A stretch of DNA of 64,000 bases. Source: Reyranella sp. Its GTDB lineage: Bacteria > Pseudomonadota > Alphaproteobacteria > Reyranellales > Reyranellaceae. Under the pieces are notes generated by a model that was not told the DNA's origin, made no database searches, and was given only the letters and a program-made list of their open reading frames with translations. Of the stretch, positions 35,601 to 43,810 are shown one piece after another (the stretch's first letter is position 1; the number at the start of each line of letters is the position of its first letter). The stretch covers positions 19,733 to 83,732 of the forward strand of contig JAKFVH010000248.1 in NCBI GenBank assembly GCA_021732285.1. The letters are read 5' to 3'. The translations under genes were made by a program, and so were the position numbers.

Positions 35601-36552
35601 TCACGATCAGGACCAGCACCGCGATCTGCAAGCCGCAGGCCGTGCGATAGAGCTTCAGCGCCGCGCGGATGTCCTTTGCCGTGAGCTCGCTGCGGCCCTC
35701 GCCCACCCAGCGCTCTTCCACCGGCACGCCGTCGTAGATGCGCGGACCCGAAAGGCGGATGCCGAGCGCGCCCGCCATCGCCGCCTCCGGCCAGCCGGCA
35801 TTAGGCGAGCGGTGGTGGCTCGCGTCGTTCCGGATCGTCCGGAGCGCCCCTGCGGGCGACAGGCCGAGAGGAATGGCCGCCAGCATCAGCCACAGCGCCG
35901 ACAAGCGCGACGCCGGCAGGTTCACCAGGTCGTCGAAGCGCGCGGAGGCCCAGCCGAACGCCTCGTGACGCTCCGTCCTGTGGCCGATCATGCTGTCGGC
36001 AGTATTGACCGCCTTGTAGGCGAGCGCGCCGGGCAGGCCCAACACCACCATCCAGAACAGCGGCGCCACCACGCCGTCGGAGAAATTCTCGGCCAGGCTT
36101 TCGATCGCCGCGCGGCAGATGGCGGCCTCGTCGAGGCTCTTGGTGTCTCGGCCGACGATTTGGGCCACGGCCGCGCGGCCGCCGGGCAGGCCTTCCGTCT
36201 CGAGGCCCTTGGCGACGGCGAGCACATGCGCATCGAGGCTGCGCTGCGCCAGCAGCGTGCTTGCGAGCACACCGCACAGGATCAGCGCCACGATGCCGGG
36301 AAAGAGTCGATCGAGAATGCCCGCGATCGCCGAGCCCGACAGCAGGGCGACGGCCAGCAGCACGATCAGCGTGACCACGCCGCAGAGCCGCCGCTGGCGC
36401 GACGATCGGGCGCCTGAATTCCAGCCCTCGTCGCACCATGTTATGAGCTTGCCGATCCAGGTGACGGGATGGCCGACCAGGCGATAGACGGCGTTCGGAT
36501 ACCCGACCATCGCTTCGGTCGCGATGGCAACGAGGGCGAGGTCGGCGAACAT
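35584..36552 (-). CDS. cbiB: Adenosylcobinamide-phosphate synthase (CbiB/CobD)
   Basis: 322 residues from the ATG at 36552. Hydrophobic with several membrane helices; [11 protein letters not shown] near 27, [16 protein letters not shown] near 155, [13 protein letters not shown] near 180 and [20 protein letters not shown] near 245 are family hallmarks. It attaches (R)-1-amino-2-propanol phosphate to adenosylcobyric acid in the inner membrane. Called cobD in Pseudomonas naming. Its start codon shares a CATG with cobC on the other strand; an ATG six codons upstream is also in frame. Confidence 0.93.
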   Translation of the reverse strand: MFADLALVAIATEAMVGYPNAVYRLVGHPVTWIGKLITWCDEGWNSGARSSRQRRLCGVVTLIVLLAVALLSGSAIAGILDRLFPGIVALILCGVLASTLLAQRSLDAHVLAVAKGLETEGLPGGRAAVAQIVGRDTKSLDEAAICRAAIESLAENFSDGVVAPLFWMVVLGLPGALAYKAVNTADSMIGHRTERHEAFGWASARFDDLVNLPASRLSALWLMLAAIPLGLSPAGALRTIRNDASHHRSPNAGWPEAAMAGALGIRLSGPRIYDGVPVEERWVGEGRSELTAKDIRAALKLYRTACGLQIAVLVLIVISLRA

Positions 36553-37564
36553 GCAGGATGTGCCTAACATAGGCGTGCCGGGCGGCAAAACCGTTGCCCA
36601 TGGCGGCGACCTCGGCGAGGTGCGACGGCGGCATCCCGACGCGCCGCAGCCGTGGATCGACCTGTCGACCGGCATCAATCCCCTGCCCTATCCCGTCGCC
36701 GAGTTGCCGGCCGATGCCTGGTCACGCCTGCCTTCGCATGAAGCCGGGCAGGCGCTGATCGCCGCGGCCGCCACACGTTATCGCTGCAAGGCCAGCCAGC
36801 TCGTCGCCGCCCCCGGCACGCAGGCCCTGATCCAGGTCCTGCCGCGCCTGGTCGCGCGCTCGCGGGTCGCCATCGTCGGGCCGACCTATGCCGAGCATGA
36901 GCTGAACTGGCGCCGGCATGGTCACGACGTTGCTGTCGTGGCCGATCTCGAAGCGGCCAACGCCGATGTCGTGGTCGTGGTCAATCCCGACAATCCGACC
37001 GGGCGGCTGTTGCCAACCCAGGCACTGCGCGCCGTCGCGGCCCGGCTGCTGGTCGTCGACGAAGCCTTCATCGACCTGCTGCCCAACGAGGCAAGCCTCG
37101 CCGGGGGGCTGCCGGACAACGCCATCGTGCTGCGCTCCTTCGGCAAGATCTATGGTTTGGCCGGCCTGCGGCTCGGCTTCGCCATCGCCGCCATGCCGCT
37201 CGCCCAGCGCCTGCGCGAGGAGCTGGGACCGTGGGCCGTGTCCGGCCCTGCGCTCTCGATCGGCTCGGCCGCCTTGACCGACGATGCGTGGCTGCAGGAA
37301 ACGGCAACCCGCCTCGCCGGCGATGCGCGCAAGCTCGATGCGCTGCTGGTCTCGGCCGGATTCACCGTTCTGGGCGGCACGCCATTGTTCAGGCTGGCGA
37401 GTCATCCCAAAGCGCACGAGAAGGTCGAAGACCTGGCGCGACAGGGAATCCATGTCCGCGCCTTCGCCGATCGGCCGACATGCCTGCGTTTCGGATTGCC
37501 GCACGGCGACGAGGAATTCCGCCGCCTGTCAGCGGCGCTTCAGGTGCCGCAGAAGGTGCGATAG
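36551..37564 (+). CDS. cobC: L-threonine-O-3-phosphate decarboxylase (CobC-type)
   Basis: 337 residues of the class I/II PLP aminotransferase fold. [14 protein letters not shown] near 35, [13 protein letters not shown] near 143, VVDEAFID near 168 and the PLP lysine K199 in [17 protein letters not shown]. It makes the aminopropanol phosphate used by CbiB. Possible starts: ATG 36551 (GAGG nine bases upstream), GTG 36575, ATG 36524; most relatives begin close to AHGGDLGE, so 36551 or 36575 is likely. The end overlaps selO by 25 bases, tail to tail. Confidence 0.92.
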   Translation: MQDVPNIGVPGGKTVAHGGDLGEVRRRHPDAPQPWIDLSTGINPLPYPVAELPADAWSRLPSHEAGQALIAAAATRYRCKASQLVAAPGTQALIQVLPRLVARSRVAIVGPTYAEHELNWRRHGHDVAVVADLEAANADVVVVVNPDNPTGRLLPTQALRAVAARLLVVDEAFIDLLPNEASLAGGLPDNAIVLRSFGKIYGLAGLRLGFAIAAMPLAQRLREELGPWAVSGPALSIGSAALTDDAWLQETATRLAGDARKLDALLVSAGFTVLGGTPLFRLASHPKAHEKVEDLARQGIHVRAFADRPTCLRFGLPHGDEEFRRLSAALQVPQKVR

Positions 37565-39060
37565 ACGCACTGGTCGGCCGGCGCCGGCTCGGCATAGTCG
37601 GCGAATTCGGCACGCTCCTCGAAGGGCCGCGCCAGCACCTTCAGGAATTCCTCGAACGGGCCGTAATCGTCGCGCTCGATCGCGGCCGCCAGCACCGCCT
37701 CGACGCGATGATTGCGCGGGATGTAGACGGGATTGACCGACTGCATCGCCGCGCGGCGAACAGCGGCGTCCTGCGGCTCGCGCGCCAGGCGCTCGCGCCA
37801 GCGCGCCGCCCAGGCATCGTACTTGGCGGGCTCGGCAAACAGCAGCCGCACCTTGTCGTCGCTTTCCGGATCGAGCGCCCGGAACGTCTTGGTGAAGTCG
37901 GCTCCGGCCTCGGCCATCGCGTTCAGGAGATCCTGCGCCAAAGCGCCGTCGCCTTCCTCGTCAGTGGCAAGGCCAAGCTTGCGCCGCATGCCGGCCATCA
38001 GCGCCGCACCATAGCGGCCTTGGAAGGTGGCGAGCACCTCGTTGGCGATGGCCAGCGCCTTGTCGGAATCATCGTCGAACAGCGGCAGCAGGGTCTCGCC
38101 GAAGCGCGCCAGGTTCCAATGGCAGATGCGCGGTTGGTTGACGTAGGCGTAGCGGCCGCCGTGGTCGATCGAGCTGAACACCGTGTCGGGCTTGTAGGTG
38201 TCCATGAAGGCGCAGGGGCCGTAGTCGATGGTCTCGCCGGCGATCGAGCAGTTGTCGGTGTTCATGACGCCGTGGATGAAGCCCACCAGCATCCATTTGG
38301 CCACCAGGTCGGCCTGCCGTGCGATCACGCGATCGAACAGCGCGCGATAGGGATTCTCCTCGTCGCGCGCATCGGGATAGTGCCGGGCGATGACGTGGTC
38401 GGCGAGCAGGCGCAGCGCCTCGCCATCGCCGCGCGCGGCGAAGAACTGGAAGGTGCCGACGCGGATGTGGCTTGTGGCGACGCGTGTCAGCACGGCGCCG
38501 GGCAGCACCGTCTCGCGCACCACCGGCTCACCGGTAGCGACCGCCGCGAGCGAGCGCGTGGTCGGAATGCCGAGAGCGGCCATCGCCTCGCTGACGATGT
38601 ATTCGCGCAGCACCGGACCCAGCGCCGCGCGGCCATCGCCGCGGCGCGAGAACGGCGTGGGGCCCGAACCCTTGAGCTGGATGTCGCGCCGCACGCCCGC
38701 GCGATCGACCACTTCACCCAGGAGAATGGCGCGGCCATCGCCGAGCTGGGGCACGAAGTTGCCGAACTGGTGGCCGGCATAGGCGAGCGCGATCGGCTGG
38801 GAGCCGGCGGCGAGGCGGTTGCCGGCCAGGATCTCGACGGCCTGCGGCATCGCCAGCATCTCGGGATCGAGGCCGAGCTCGCGGGCCAGCGCCTCGTTGA
38901 TCTTGATCAGGCGCGGCGCCGAGACCGGCGTGGGATCGAGTTGTGCGTAGAAGCGCTCAGGCAGCCGGGCATAGCTGTTGTCGAAAGCAAAGACCGGTTC
39001 GCCACCCGAAGGGGGCGCTTCGCGCAGGAAGGCCAGACCCATGTCGTTCGCCATGCTCAA
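37540..39060 (-). CDS. selO: SelO-type protein adenylyltransferase (YdiU), Cys form
   Basis: 506 residues. [15 protein letters not shown] near the start, [20 protein letters not shown] near 95, [19 protein letters not shown] near 130 and [20 protein letters not shown] near 265 are family motifs. The protein ends FCGT, with Cys where animal SelO has selenocysteine. SelO uses an inverted pseudokinase fold to transfer AMP from ATP to proteins during redox stress. It overlaps the convergent cobC by 25 bases. Confidence 0.93.
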   Translation of the reverse strand: MSMANDMGLAFLREAPPSGGEPVFAFDNSYARLPERFYAQLDPTPVSAPRLIKINEALARELGLDPEMLAMPQAVEILAGNRLAAGSQPIALAYAGHQFGNFVPQLGDGRAILLGEVVDRAGVRRDIQLKGSGPTPFSRRGDGRAALGPVLREYIVSEAMAALGIPTTRSLAAVATGEPVVRETVLPGAVLTRVATSHIRVGTFQFFAARGDGEALRLLADHVIARHYPDARDEENPYRALFDRVIARQADLVAKWMLVGFIHGVMNTDNCSIAGETIDYGPCAFMDTYKPDTVFSSIDHGGRYAYVNQPRICHWNLARFGETLLPLFDDDSDKALAIANEVLATFQGRYGAALMAGMRRKLGLATDEEGDGALAQDLLNAMAEAGADFTKTFRALDPESDDKVRLLFAEPAKYDAWAARWRERLAREPQDAAVRRAAMQSVNPVYIPRNHRVEAVLAAAIERDDYGPFEEFLKVLARPFEERAEFADYAEPAPADQCVYRTFCGT

Positions 39061-39063
39061 ATC

Positions 39064-39423
39064 CTAGTCGTCGTAGCTCGCCGTCGTCATGCCGGTCATG
39101 CGGTCGTAGACCAGCTTGATTCTGCTCAGCGTGCAGAGATTGAGGTTGCGCCACACCGCCGGCTGCCCGCCGTCGGCGAACCCGACCTGCAGGTCCGCCT
39201 GGCAGTAGGTCGTCGGCGCATTGAACGTCACTTGGCGGCGCTCGCCCGCCTTGATCGGCGGTGGGCGCAGCACGTTGGGCGTCCAGAAATTGAAGTCGGT
39301 TTCGGACACCGCCAGCTGGCTGATCGGGTAGGCCGTCCCATTGATCAGCAGGAAACTGGTTTCCTGCGCCGCCACCTCGCTTGCGGCGAGTGAAAGGACG
39401 ACGGCCAACAATCTACGCATCAT
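39064..39423 (-). CDS. Small exported hypothetical protein, 119 aa
   Basis: The ATG at 39423 has GGAGAA eight bases upstream and begins a signal peptide MMRRLLAVVLSLAASEVAAQ. The mature part contains two cysteines (YCQADL and NLCTLS) that could form a disulfide in the periplasm. PPIKAGERRQVTFNAP suggests a beta-rich fold. No family recognised. It ends three bases before the selO start on the same strand, so it may be first in a two-gene unit. Confidence 0.68.
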   Translation of the reverse strand: MMRRLLAVVLSLAASEVAAQETSFLLINGTAYPISQLAVSETDFNFWTPNVLRPPPIKAGERRQVTFNAPTTYCQADLQVGFADGGQPAVWRNLNLCTLSRIKLVYDRMTGMTTASYDD

Positions 39424-39497
39424 GAAATGACTTCTCCAGCGGCTGTATCGCATCTTATCGTCGCTTTGCACGGCCGCTCAAGGTAGAGGTGGGATCG

Positions 39498-41483
39498 ATG
39501 ACGAGCTTTGCAAGGACAGCGCAGGGCCTTGCGATCGCTACCCTGATCGCGGTGGTACAACCGGTGTCGCCTGCCGTGGCGCAGACCGACGACAGCCGCC
39601 GCAGTGGCGGTTCCTTCTACGCCGGCGCCCATGTCGGTTTCATGTTCGGCACCGCCTCGGCCACGCTGAGCGACCCCATCGGCACAAGCTCGCAGGGCGC
39701 CACCAACCCCTACAGCGCGCTGTTCGGCGGCGTGCAGGCCGGCTGGGAGTATGTCTTCCCCTCGCGCCTGATGCTGGGCATCGAAGCCGACTTCTCGTTC
39801 CCCAACTACGAGGACGCCTCGAAGGTCCTGTCCTACCGGGCCACCCCGACCGGCTATGCCAGCGAGGAATACGAATGGCTGGCCTCGCTGCGCGGCCGCG
39901 TCGGCTACGACATCGGCGCCTGGACGCCCTATCTCACCGGCGGCCTTGCCTGGATGAGCACGCGCTACTCGCGCATCGACCTCACGACCGGCAACGAGGA
40001 CGCCAACCCGGCCAACGTCCGCGTCGGCTGGACGGCGGGTGCGGGCCTCGACTACCGGTTCGATTCGCGCTGGTCGGCGCGCGCCGAGTACCTCTACACC
40101 AACTTCAACCTCTCCGGCTTCGCCTTCGGCTCGGCACCGTCGCGCTACGACACGCAGTACGACCTGCACCGCGTGCGCTTCGGGCTCAACTACCGCTTCG
40201 GCGAGATCGAGGAGAAGAAAGCCAAGGCCGATCGCGGTCCGGGCAGTTTCGAGCTGCGCGGCCAGACCGTGTTCGTCTATCAGGGCTATCCGCCGATCAG
40301 CGCGCCCTACGACGGGCCCAACAGCCTGCCGGCCGTCGGCCAGAGCCGCGAGACCTGGGGAACGTCGGCCTTCCTCGGCGTGCGCCTGTGGGAAGGCGGC
40401 GAGTTCTACTACAACCCCGAACTTCTGCAGGGTTATGGCGTCGCGCTGACCACCGGCGCCGGCGGCTTCCCCAACGGCGAGGCGCAGCGCGCCTTCCCCT
40501 ATCCGCGCTACAACACCTCGCGTCTCTTCCTGCGCCAGACCTTCGGACTGGGCGGCGAGCGCGAGAAGGTCGAAAGCGACCTCGGCCAGCTCGGCGGCGA
40601 GCGCGACATCTCGCGCATCACCGTTCAGGCCGGCAAGTACGCCGTCCAGGACCTCTTCGACAACAACAAGTACGCCAACGATCCGCGCGTCGACTTCCTC
40701 AATTGGTCCCTGTGGTCGGCGGCCGCATTCGACTACCCGGCCGACGGCGTCGGCTTCAGCTGGGGCATCGCCGCCGAGCTGAACCAGGCCGACTGGGCGG
40801 TGCGCGGCGGCCTGTTCCTGGTCGCCAACCAGCCCAGCACCAATGTCTATGACCTCGCCGTGCTGTCGCGCAACGGCATCGTCGGCGAGCTGGAGATGCG
40901 CTACAAGCCGTTCGACCGCGCCGGCACGACCCGGTTCGGCGTCTGGGCGACCACCGCTTTCGCCGGCGGCTACGCCGACGCCGTGGCGCTGGCCAACGTC
41001 AATCCCGGCCTCACCGCCAACGACACCGTCGCGTGGACGCGGCAGACCCGCACCAAGTACGGCCTCTATTTCAGCATCGACCAGGAGATCACCGATTCCA
41101 TCGGCGCCTTCGCCCGTTTCAGCTGGAACGACGGGCGCAGCGAGATCCTGGCCTTCACCGACATCGACGGCAGCATCTCCGGCGGCGTGAGCATCAAGGG
41201 CGATTTGTGGAACCGGCCCGGCGACACGGTGGGCATCGGCGGCGCCATCAACTCGGTCTCGCCCAACCATGCCGCCTACCTGGCGGCCGGGGGGATCGGC
41301 CTGACCGCGGGCGACGGCGCCCTGACCTACGCTCCGGAGTACGTCGCGGAGGCCTACTATTCGCTGAAGCTCACCAAGGGCGTTTTCGTCACGGCCGACT
41401 ACCAGTACCTCGGCAACCCTGCCTACAATGCGGTCCGCGGCCCGGCGCATTTCTTCAGCGGCCGGCTGATGGCCAAATTCTAG
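39498..41483 (+). CDS. Double-barrel outer-membrane protein: Omp25-like plus OprB-like porin (copy 1)
   Basis: 661 residues from the ATG at 39498 with GAGG nine bases upstream. Signal peptide to about residue 29. The first about 215 residues read as an eight-strand OmpA/Omp25-type barrel (GGSFYAGAHVGFMFG, ASLRGRVGYDIGAWTPYLTG, RAEYLYTNFNLSGF, ending in FGLNYRFGE). After a charged linker (EIEEKKAKADRG) the rest resembles carbohydrate-selective porins (SFELRGQTVFVYQGYPP, FLGVRLWEGGEFYYNPE, YGLYFSIDQEI) and ends in aromatic KF. Probable role is passage of sugars or other solutes across the outer membrane. A paralogue lies at 43811-45808. Confidence 0.85.
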   Translation: MTSFARTAQGLAIATLIAVVQPVSPAVAQTDDSRRSGGSFYAGAHVGFMFGTASATLSDPIGTSSQGATNPYSALFGGVQAGWEYVFPSRLMLGIEADFSFPNYEDASKVLSYRATPTGYASEEYEWLASLRGRVGYDIGAWTPYLTGGLAWMSTRYSRIDLTTGNEDANPANVRVGWTAGAGLDYRFDSRWSARAEYLYTNFNLSGFAFGSAPSRYDTQYDLHRVRFGLNYRFGEIEEKKAKADRGPGSFELRGQTVFVYQGYPPISAPYDGPNSLPAVGQSRETWGTSAFLGVRLWEGGEFYYNPELLQGYGVALTTGAGGFPNGEAQRAFPYPRYNTSRLFLRQTFGLGGEREKVESDLGQLGGERDISRITVQAGKYAVQDLFDNNKYANDPRVDFLNWSLWSAAAFDYPADGVGFSWGIAAELNQADWAVRGGLFLVANQPSTNVYDLAVLSRNGIVGELEMRYKPFDRAGTTRFGVWATTAFAGGYADAVALANVNPGLTANDTVAWTRQTRTKYGLYFSIDQEITDSIGAFARFSWNDGRSEILAFTDIDGSISGGVSIKGDLWNRPGDTVGIGGAINSVSPNHAAYLAAGGIGLTAGDGALTYAPEYVAEAYYSLKLTKGVFVTADYQYLGNPAYNAVRGPAHFFSGRLMAKF

Positions 41484-41494
41484 AGGCGCCCGTC

Positions 41495-42427
41495 ATGACG
41501 ACTCTCCTGGTCAGCCATCCGTCCTTCCTCGAGCACGATACCGGTCCCTACCATCCCGAGCGCCCCGACCGGCTGCGCGCCGTGCTGGCGGCCCTCGACG
41601 ATCCGGTCTTCGCCGAGCTGGCACGCGTGCCCGCCCCGGTCGCTTCGATCGAAGAGCTGACGCGGGTGCATCCGCTGGACTATGTCGAGGCGATCCTCGG
41701 CGTCCGCCCCGGCCCCGGCGAGCACGTCCATATCGACGGCGACACCATCATGAGCCAGGGCAGCGCCGAGGCCGTGCAGCGCGCCGCGGGCGCCGCCGTG
41801 ACCTGCGTCGACGCCGTGATGCAGGGCCAGGCGCGCACCGCCTTCGCCGCGGTGCGGCCGCCCGGCCACCACGCCTCGCCCGCCATTCCCGGCGGCTTCT
41901 GCCTGTTCAACAACGTCGCCGTGGCGGCGCGGCATGCCCAGGCGCGTTACGGCATCGAGCGCGTCGCCATCCTCGACTTCGACGTCCATCACGGCCAGGG
42001 CACGCAAGCCGTGGTCGAGCCCGACCGCAACCTCTTCTATGCCTCGACGCACCAGTATCCGCTCTATCCCGGCACCGGCTCGCCGCGCGAGCATGGCGTG
42101 GCCAACAACGTTATCAACGTGCCGCTGCCGGCCGGCGCCGGCAGCAAGGAGTTCCGCGCCGCCTGGGCCGAGCGCATCCTGCCCGCGCTCAACCGCTTCG
42201 CGCCGGAGCTGGTCATCATCTCGGCAGGCTTCGACGCCCATGCCGCCGATCCGCTGGCCCAGCTCGAGGTCGAGACCGAGGACTTCATCTGGCTGACCGA
42301 GGAATTCCTGGCGACGGCCGACCGCCACGCCAAGGGCCGCGTCGTCTCGGTCCTCGAAGGCGGCTACGACCTCGATGCGTTGGCGGAGTCGGTCTCCACG
42401 CATGTGCAGACGTTGATGGGCGACTAG
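41495..42427 (+). CDS. Histone-deacetylase-family amidohydrolase
   Basis: 310 residues. RPPGHHA gives the paired His (125, 126); zinc ligands D163 and H165 (DFDVHHGQGT) and D247 (AGFDAHAADP); catalytic-type Tyr in LEGGYD (Y291). Bacterial members include acetylpolyamine amidohydrolases and AcuC. It starts 11 bases after the porin stop, so it may be co-transcribed with it. Substrate not determinable from sequence. Confidence 0.9.
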   Translation: MTTLLVSHPSFLEHDTGPYHPERPDRLRAVLAALDDPVFAELARVPAPVASIEELTRVHPLDYVEAILGVRPGPGEHVHIDGDTIMSQGSAEAVQRAAGAAVTCVDAVMQGQARTAFAAVRPPGHHASPAIPGGFCLFNNVAVAARHAQARYGIERVAILDFDVHHGQGTQAVVEPDRNLFYASTHQYPLYPGTGSPREHGVANNVINVPLPAGAGSKEFRAAWAERILPALNRFAPELVIISAGFDAHAADPLAQLEVETEDFIWLTEEFLATADRHAKGRVVSVLEGGYDLDALAESVSTHVQTLMGD

Positions 42428-42879
42428 TTCCGCGGCGCGCGGTTCATCGAGTGGTTTGCGCAGTTCCCGCAGTTTCGGCAAGCCCCTCCGTCTCGCTCTT
42501 GGGGTGCATGCACTGCCAGCGGAAATCAGACTTTCCGGCATTCCCGGTATTTCCGACAGAGAGCGAAGTGTGGAGGCAAAGCCTCACCCACTATGGATTG
42601 GGGGATTGGACTTCCTTCAAGCTCCTCTCCCCCGCTAGGGGGAGAGGTTGGGTGAGGGGGCTACGCACGTCGATCCCCCTCACCTAGCCTCTCCCCCTAG
42701 CGGGGGAGAGGAACATGAAGTTGCCCAATGCGTCATGGCAGGCCGCCGCAGGCGCAGGCGGCATACCACGCGCATATGTGAACGGATAAACGATGCATAG
42801 AGCGGGAACGTGGGGAACACGCAACAGATCGATATTATAACCAAAGTACGCTCCCGTCAAGAACTTCAGTCAAGATCGC
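42428..42879. other. Intergenic region, no gene supported
   Basis: Between the amidohydrolase and mgtC-like genes, which converge. The middle holds a large palindrome; the part after about 42780 is relatively A+T-rich for this genome (CGATATTATAACC near 42830). Short open frames here have no ribosome site and span the repeat, so I do not call them. Confidence 0.6.
42623..42711. repeat. Nested palindrome of CTCTCCCCC type
   Basis: CCTCTCCCCC-GCTA-GGGGGAGAGG is followed by TTGGGTGAGGGGG, a short spacer, CCCCCTCACCTAG and then CCTCTCCCCC-TAGC-GGGGGAGAGG. The two small hairpins are therefore the arms of one long inverted repeat. It sits between convergent genes and can terminate both. Of similar type to the repeats near 5.2 and 31 kb. 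Confidence 0.78.
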
Positions 42880-43593
42880 TCAGCCTTCCGGAATCGACCG
42901 ATCGATCTGCCATGTCGCCGCCGACACGGTGGGCTCGAGGCTGAGCCGGCCGACGATCTGCTCGAGAGCCGCGTCGTTGCGCTTGGCGGCGACCGCTTGC
43001 GCCGTGACGGTCACTTTGGACGTGTCGGGAATGTCCTCGCTTTCGATGCGGCGCAATCCCAGCCCGGCTTGCGACAGCGCGTGCAACAGGAGCGATCGCA
43101 TGTGCGCTTCCTCGGTGCCGCGGCAGGCGATCTCCACGGTGTAGTGCGCCTCGACGTCGCTGGAGGTCATCAGGCGATTGTTCACGCGCCGCACCAGCGG
43201 CCGCAGGAAGAGGTTGGTGACGATCACGAACCCCGCCGCCAGGACGCTCGGGCCGAATAGTCCGGCGCCAGCCAGCGTCCCGACCATGGCCGAGCACCAG
43301 AGCGTGGCGGCTGTGTTGAGTCCGTGCACGTTGATGCCTTCGCGCAGGATCACTCCCGCGCCCAGGAAGCCGATGCCGGTCACGACCTGAGCAGCAATGC
43401 GCGTCGGATCGCCTTCGCCGACCAGGCCGGAGAAGACGACGAAGCCCGAGGCGCCCAAGGCAACCAGGGCGTTGGTCCGCAACCCCGCCATCTTCTGGTT
43501 CCACTGACGCTCGAAGCCGATCGCGCAGCCGAGCAGCAGGGCCACCGTCAGGCGCAGGGCAGGATCGCCTAGGCTCGCGAGGTCAAAATGCAT
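42880..43593 (-). CDS. MgtC/SapB-family membrane protein
   Basis: 237 residues. LLLGCAIGFERQWNQKMAGL near 20, LRTNALVALGASGF and GIGFLGAGVILREG near 73 are MgtC signature segments; four to five helices come first, then a soluble ACT-like C-terminal domain (HYTVEIACRG onward). MgtC-type proteins respond to Mg limitation or envelope stress. GAGG five bases before the ATG supports the start. It follows the 57-aa gene by 24 bases. Confidence 0.88.
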   Translation of the reverse strand: MHFDLASLGDPALRLTVALLLGCAIGFERQWNQKMAGLRTNALVALGASGFVVFSGLVGEGDPTRIAAQVVTGIGFLGAGVILREGINVHGLNTAATLWCSAMVGTLAGAGLFGPSVLAAGFVIVTNLFLRPLVRRVNNRLMTSSDVEAHYTVEIACRGTEEAHMRSLLLHALSQAGLGLRRIESEDIPDTSKVTVTAQAVAAKRNDAALEQIVGRLSLEPTVSAATWQIDRSIPEG

Positions 43594-43617
43594 GACGCCT
43601 CGTTACCCGTGTCGACG

Positions 43618-43791
43618 TTACAGAATGATGACAGTCGTGACCGTCAGCGGGGATTGCGCACCGTGCGCGATCAGCACGAATGCTCCGCCGACCAGAAAGA
43701 AGATCGCCAAGTCATAGAGTTTGGGAAGAACTCCGTCGGTCCCCAGGCCCAAAGGAGCAGGACGCGTGCGGATGAGATCCTTCGGGGTCAT
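43618..43791 (-). CDS. Candidate small membrane protein, 57 aa
   Basis: Reads MTPKDLIRTRPAPLGL at the start, then a hydrophobic stretch LAIFFLVGGAFVLIAHG and a hydrophobic C-terminus (TTVIIL). It lies between the porin stop (gap 19 bases) and the mgtC-like start (gap 24 bases), same strand, so it would belong to the same operon. Ribosome site is weak (GAAGG about 14 bases upstream). One transmembrane helix expected. No family recognised. Confidence 0.5.
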   Translation of the reverse strand: MTPKDLIRTRPAPLGLGTDGVLPKLYDLAIFFLVGGAFVLIAHGAQSPLTVTTVIIL

Positions 43792-43810
43792 GGCTCGTTC
43801 ATGCCTTCCG

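Noticed and set aside
42451..42687. 78-codon plus-strand open frame
   Set aside because: No ribosome site, runs into the palindrome, and has no conserved pattern.
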